From Sorangium cellulosum So ce56 (GTDB lineage Bacteria > Myxococcota_A > Polyangia > Polyangiales > Polyangiaceae): a DNA stretch of 64,000 bases. The DNA is taken from positions 7,137,001 to 7,201,000 of the forward strand of contig NC_010162.1 in NCBI RefSeq assembly GCF_000067165.1, written 5' to 3'. The notes below the pieces were generated by a model. It ran no database searches. It saw nothing but the letters and a program-made list of their open reading frames with translations, and was not told the origin of the DNA. The position numbers and the translations under genes are program-made. Positions 61,543 through 64,000 of this stretch are shown here, one piece after another. The first letter of the stretch is position 1; every line of letters starts with the position of its first letter.

Positions 61543-63699
61543 TCAGAAGAGGATACCGAGATACCAGCGCACCGTCTGTGCGGTCTCGAGATCGATCTTC
61601 TGGACCGTCTCACCCCTGAGCTGGCCGAGCCCGCCGAGAGGAAACAGCACGCCGTACTGCACCGCCGTGTAGAAGCCGCCCATCTTGTCGGGGTCGTCGT
61701 TGAGCGTCCCGTCCTTGGACTGGAAGTACAGCTGCGCGTTCAGCTCGATGCCGAGATCCCGGGAGTTGCCGGGAGCCTGGAGGAACTCGGAGGCGCGGCT
61801 CCAGATGGCCGCGGCGCCGAGGCCGGCGCGCTGGCCGTTCTTGTCGCGGGCGAAGTCCCAGTCGACGCCAGGGCGGAAATAATAGGCGCCCTGGACCCGA
61901 GAGAGGATGTTCCTGAAGAGGATCTGGTCGACCCGGTAATCGGGGTGGAAGCGGAATGTCGAGTACGTGCGATCGGTCGAGATCTGGGGATCCATGGCCC
62001 CGAGCTGCTGCGGCTCGAGGGCGGGCGCGTCGTCGTCGCCGGTCGCGTACCCGAAGCCGAAGTGGACGCGCAGCCGGCCCTCCATCTCGGTGAGCTCGGC
62101 CTGCGTGGCGAGCCCGAACTGCCGGACGCCCCAGCCGGTGTCCTTCGGCGAGAGGACGTTCGCATAATCGCTCTCGTCCTGCCCGCGCAGATCGAGGGAT
62201 CCGTAGATCATCGCCGCCTCGAGCTCGAAGCGGAACTTCTTGTAAAGCAGCTGGAACCACACGTCGGGGATGATCATCTCCGCACCCCGATGCACGTACC
62301 CCGCCGCGACGTTGTCGGCGCTCTGGCCGAGCGACGCGGACAAGTCGTCGTTGGTGTCGCCGGCGGTGATGTCGTTCGCCAGCGTCTGCTGCCGGTAAGC
62401 GAAGTAGACGCCGCCGTTCACGACCATGTTGCCGCGGGCGAGCTCGAGCTTCTGGAGCTCGGGATTCTTGCGGCGAACGGCGACGAACACGTACTGATCG
62501 ACGTCATCGGACTGGGCGAGGTCGTACGGCTGGCCCTCGAGGTCCTGGATCGACGCGCTCGTCGCGCCCTCGTTGGCCCAGTCCCACGCACCGGCGAAGT
62601 AGATGTCGTATTTCTTGATGCCCGTGACGAACATCAGCCGGTCGACGGTCGACTGGTAGTCTGAGTCGTACCCGTCACCGCTGTTCGCCACCATACCGAG
62701 GCCCCAGTGGTTCGGCATGCGGCCGAAGCGAAGGAGACCGACGGGGGTCATGTACTCTCCCCAGATCCGCTTGACGGAGATGGAGTCCTTCGTCGAGTTG
62801 ATGCCGGCGCTGGGCGCCCACTGGGTGCTGGAGAAGGCCCCGAGCGGCGAGTAGCCGCCCCGGCGGGCGACCTGGTAGCCGCCGCCCGCCGCCGGCTGGT
62901 TCGCGTAGCCGTCCGGGGTCGAGCCGAGCACCACGTTGTCGAGGAGATCGACCTGCGTGAGGATGCGCAGGTTGTCGCTGATGTGCAGCTCGGGATTGAG
63001 ACGGAACCGCATGTTCGCGCCGGCCTGGGTGTCGTTCTTGCACGAGTCGAACGAGCGCGTGCCGCCGCTCGTGGTCTCGCTCGGGTTGCAGCGCTCGAGC
63101 ACGTGCCCCTTGTAGGAGTTGTCGGCCGGCTGCGGCCAGAGCGCCTGATCGCGGGAGTCGATGCGGCCGAGGGCGAAGCTGTTGAAGAGCTCCCAACGGA
63201 GCCGGTAGTAGCCGTGGAACTCGAACGTCGGTCGCGCGTGGGACCACCAGTCCTCGGCGTAGACCTCGCTGGGCCGGGCGCCGATCTCCGCCTGGATCGC
63301 CTGTCGCTCGGGCTGCTCGGCCGCCGCAGCGGCTGCGGGCGCCTCCGAGGCCGCCGGCGTGGCCGGCTGCGGCGCGGAGGGAGCGGCCGTGTCGGCCGGC
63401 GGCAGGAGCGGCTGGCGCGCCGCCGGGGGTTCGGGCGTCTCGGCGCCGTCCGGCGCCGCGCCGGGCTGCGCAGGCGCCGCGCCAGGCTGGGCCGGAGCGG
63501 CGGGCTGCGCTGCGGGGGTGCCCGCCTGCCCGGCGGGCGGCTGCGCTGGGGCCGCCGGCGGCTGGGCCGGCCGGCGTGCCGGCTGGGCGGACGCGGAAGA
63601 CGCGCCCAGCACGAGCGCGAGCGCGAGGCCCGACCGGAGGCGACGGCGAGGGGTGCCAGGGCGGCACGACGTACCCGGAGACCACGACGAGATGGGCAT
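61543..63699 (-). CDS. Outer-membrane beta-barrel protein, TIGR04551-like
   Basis: A 718-residue exported protein: signal peptide with LALALVLGASSASAQ, then a Pro/Ala/Gln-rich linker of about 110 residues, then a long region of alternating polar/hydrophobic strands with many aromatic girdle residues. Recognisable segments are FEFHGYYRLRWELFNSF, MRFRLNPELHISDNLRILTQ, KRIWGEYMTPVGLLRFGRMP and the C-terminal RWYLGILF ending in Phe, the standard barrel-assembly signal. The string (Y/F)RLRxELF...RLRLNPxxxxSDxLRI is how I recognise the myxobacterial TIGR04551 family. It should be an outer-membrane porin or transporter; its substrate is unknown. ATG at 63699, others upstream add no signal. No neighbours on the same strand within the window suggest an operon. 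Confidence 0.85.
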   Translation of the reverse strand: MPISSWSPGTSCRPGTPRRRLRSGLALALVLGASSASAQPARRPAQPPAAPAQPPAGQAGTPAAQPAAPAQPGAAPAQPGAAPDGAETPEPPAARQPLLPPADTAAPSAPQPATPAASEAPAAAAAAEQPERQAIQAEIGARPSEVYAEDWWSHARPTFEFHGYYRLRWELFNSFALGRIDSRDQALWPQPADNSYKGHVLERCNPSETTSGGTRSFDSCKNDTQAGANMRFRLNPELHISDNLRILTQVDLLDNVVLGSTPDGYANQPAAGGGYQVARRGGYSPLGAFSSTQWAPSAGINSTKDSISVKRIWGEYMTPVGLLRFGRMPNHWGLGMVANSGDGYDSDYQSTVDRLMFVTGIKKYDIYFAGAWDWANEGATSASIQDLEGQPYDLAQSDDVDQYVFVAVRRKNPELQKLELARGNMVVNGGVYFAYRQQTLANDITAGDTNDDLSASLGQSADNVAAGYVHRGAEMIIPDVWFQLLYKKFRFELEAAMIYGSLDLRGQDESDYANVLSPKDTGWGVRQFGLATQAELTEMEGRLRVHFGFGYATGDDDAPALEPQQLGAMDPQISTDRTYSTFRFHPDYRVDQILFRNILSRVQGAYYFRPGVDWDFARDKNGQRAGLGAAAIWSRASEFLQAPGNSRDLGIELNAQLYFQSKDGTLNDDPDKMGGFYTAVQYGVLFPLGGLGQLRGETVQKIDLETAQTVRWYLGILF

Positions 63700-63795
63700 C
63701 TGCTTGGTTTCGTTCGCGCGTTTTGGCCCCGCGCGCAGGAAGAGGTTGAAGATCCGAGCTCTCGGTGGCCCGGAGGCCGGGGGCCGATGTCTCAC

Positions 63796-64000
63796 GCCCG
63801 GCCTGTGTGGTCAAGGCACCGCTCGGCCCCGGGCCCTGGAACCCGGTCACGGATACACACCCGGGACGCATCGGAGCAGGGGCCGCCGGCGACCTCAACC
63901 CCGGTCGGCTGGCAGGGACGGCTGGCGGGGCCGCCTCAACCTCGGTCGGGGTGGCTGGCCGGTCCGGGTCCACCTCAATCTCGGTCGGGTCCGCCCAACC
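63796..64000. repeat. Interspersed 16-bp direct repeats at the window's right edge
   Basis: CCTCAACCCCGGTCGG at 63893, CCTCAACCTCGGTCGG at 63934 and CCTCAATCTCGGTCGG at 63973 recur about every 40 bp, with TGGCTGGC/GGGTCC-like spacers. The array may continue beyond the window. No gene is seen in this stretch. Confidence 0.7.

Overview
The window is very GC-rich (roughly 70-75 % by eye) and packed with long genes on both strands. It looks like a chromosomal segment of a myxobacterium, most likely a Sorangium-like member of the Polyangiales. Supporting marks are a MYXO-CTERM-type C-terminus, a TIGR04551-type outer-membrane protein, two Ser/Thr kinases, two sigma54 enhancer-binding proteins (one with an FHA domain), many lipoproteins and a giant poly-HAMP hybrid kinase. 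I see no tRNA, rRNA, CRISPR array, insertion sequence, phage gene or PKS/NRPS gene.

Layout. 1-8.3 kb: 3' end of a sigma54 activator, ThpR-type RNA phosphodiesterase, ACE-like M2 peptidase lipoprotein, a tandem dual-specificity-phosphatase protein whose first domain lacks the catalytic Cys, GST, a GH13 enzyme and a MYXO-CTERM protein. 8.4-20.6 kb: on the minus strand, three paralogous lipoproteins of about 1,060-1,120 residues with Asp-box (BNR) motifs, with an FHA-type sigma54 activator gene between two of them. 20.8-24.7 kb: Mug-type DNA glycosylase, a small secreted protein and a REC-PAS-GAF-PAS kinase.

24.8-42 kb looks like an envelope and stress-response region. It holds an OmpA/Pal-like lipoprotein, a YtxH-like protein plus a partner of unknown function, a site-2-protease homologue with its zinc site erased and CBS domains, an MscS channel, an octapeptide-repeat protein, the 1,676-residue poly-HAMP hybrid kinase, a YflT/17M-like stress protein, a Ser/Thr kinase, a PLD/cardiolipin-synthase-like enzyme and a DUF421 protein. 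Several of these genes have good -24/-12 (sigma54) promoter matches in the intergenic DNA directly upstream and in the right orientation. I therefore read this stretch as a candidate sigma54 regulon that combines kinases, membrane enzymes and stress proteins.

42-64 kb is more housekeeping in character: a DUF2330 protein, the dprA-topA-trmFO block, a DHH phosphoesterase overlapping a glycerophosphodiesterase, a second Ser/Thr kinase, a LolB-like lipoprotein, a HARE-HTH protein with an Mrr-like C-terminus, alaS, a HEAT-repeat protein and a TIGR04551-type beta-barrel protein. Intergenic DNA carries several different short tandem or inverted repeats (20-mer, hexamer, 9-mer palindrome, decamer). 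All function calls rest on motifs read by eye; no database search was run.
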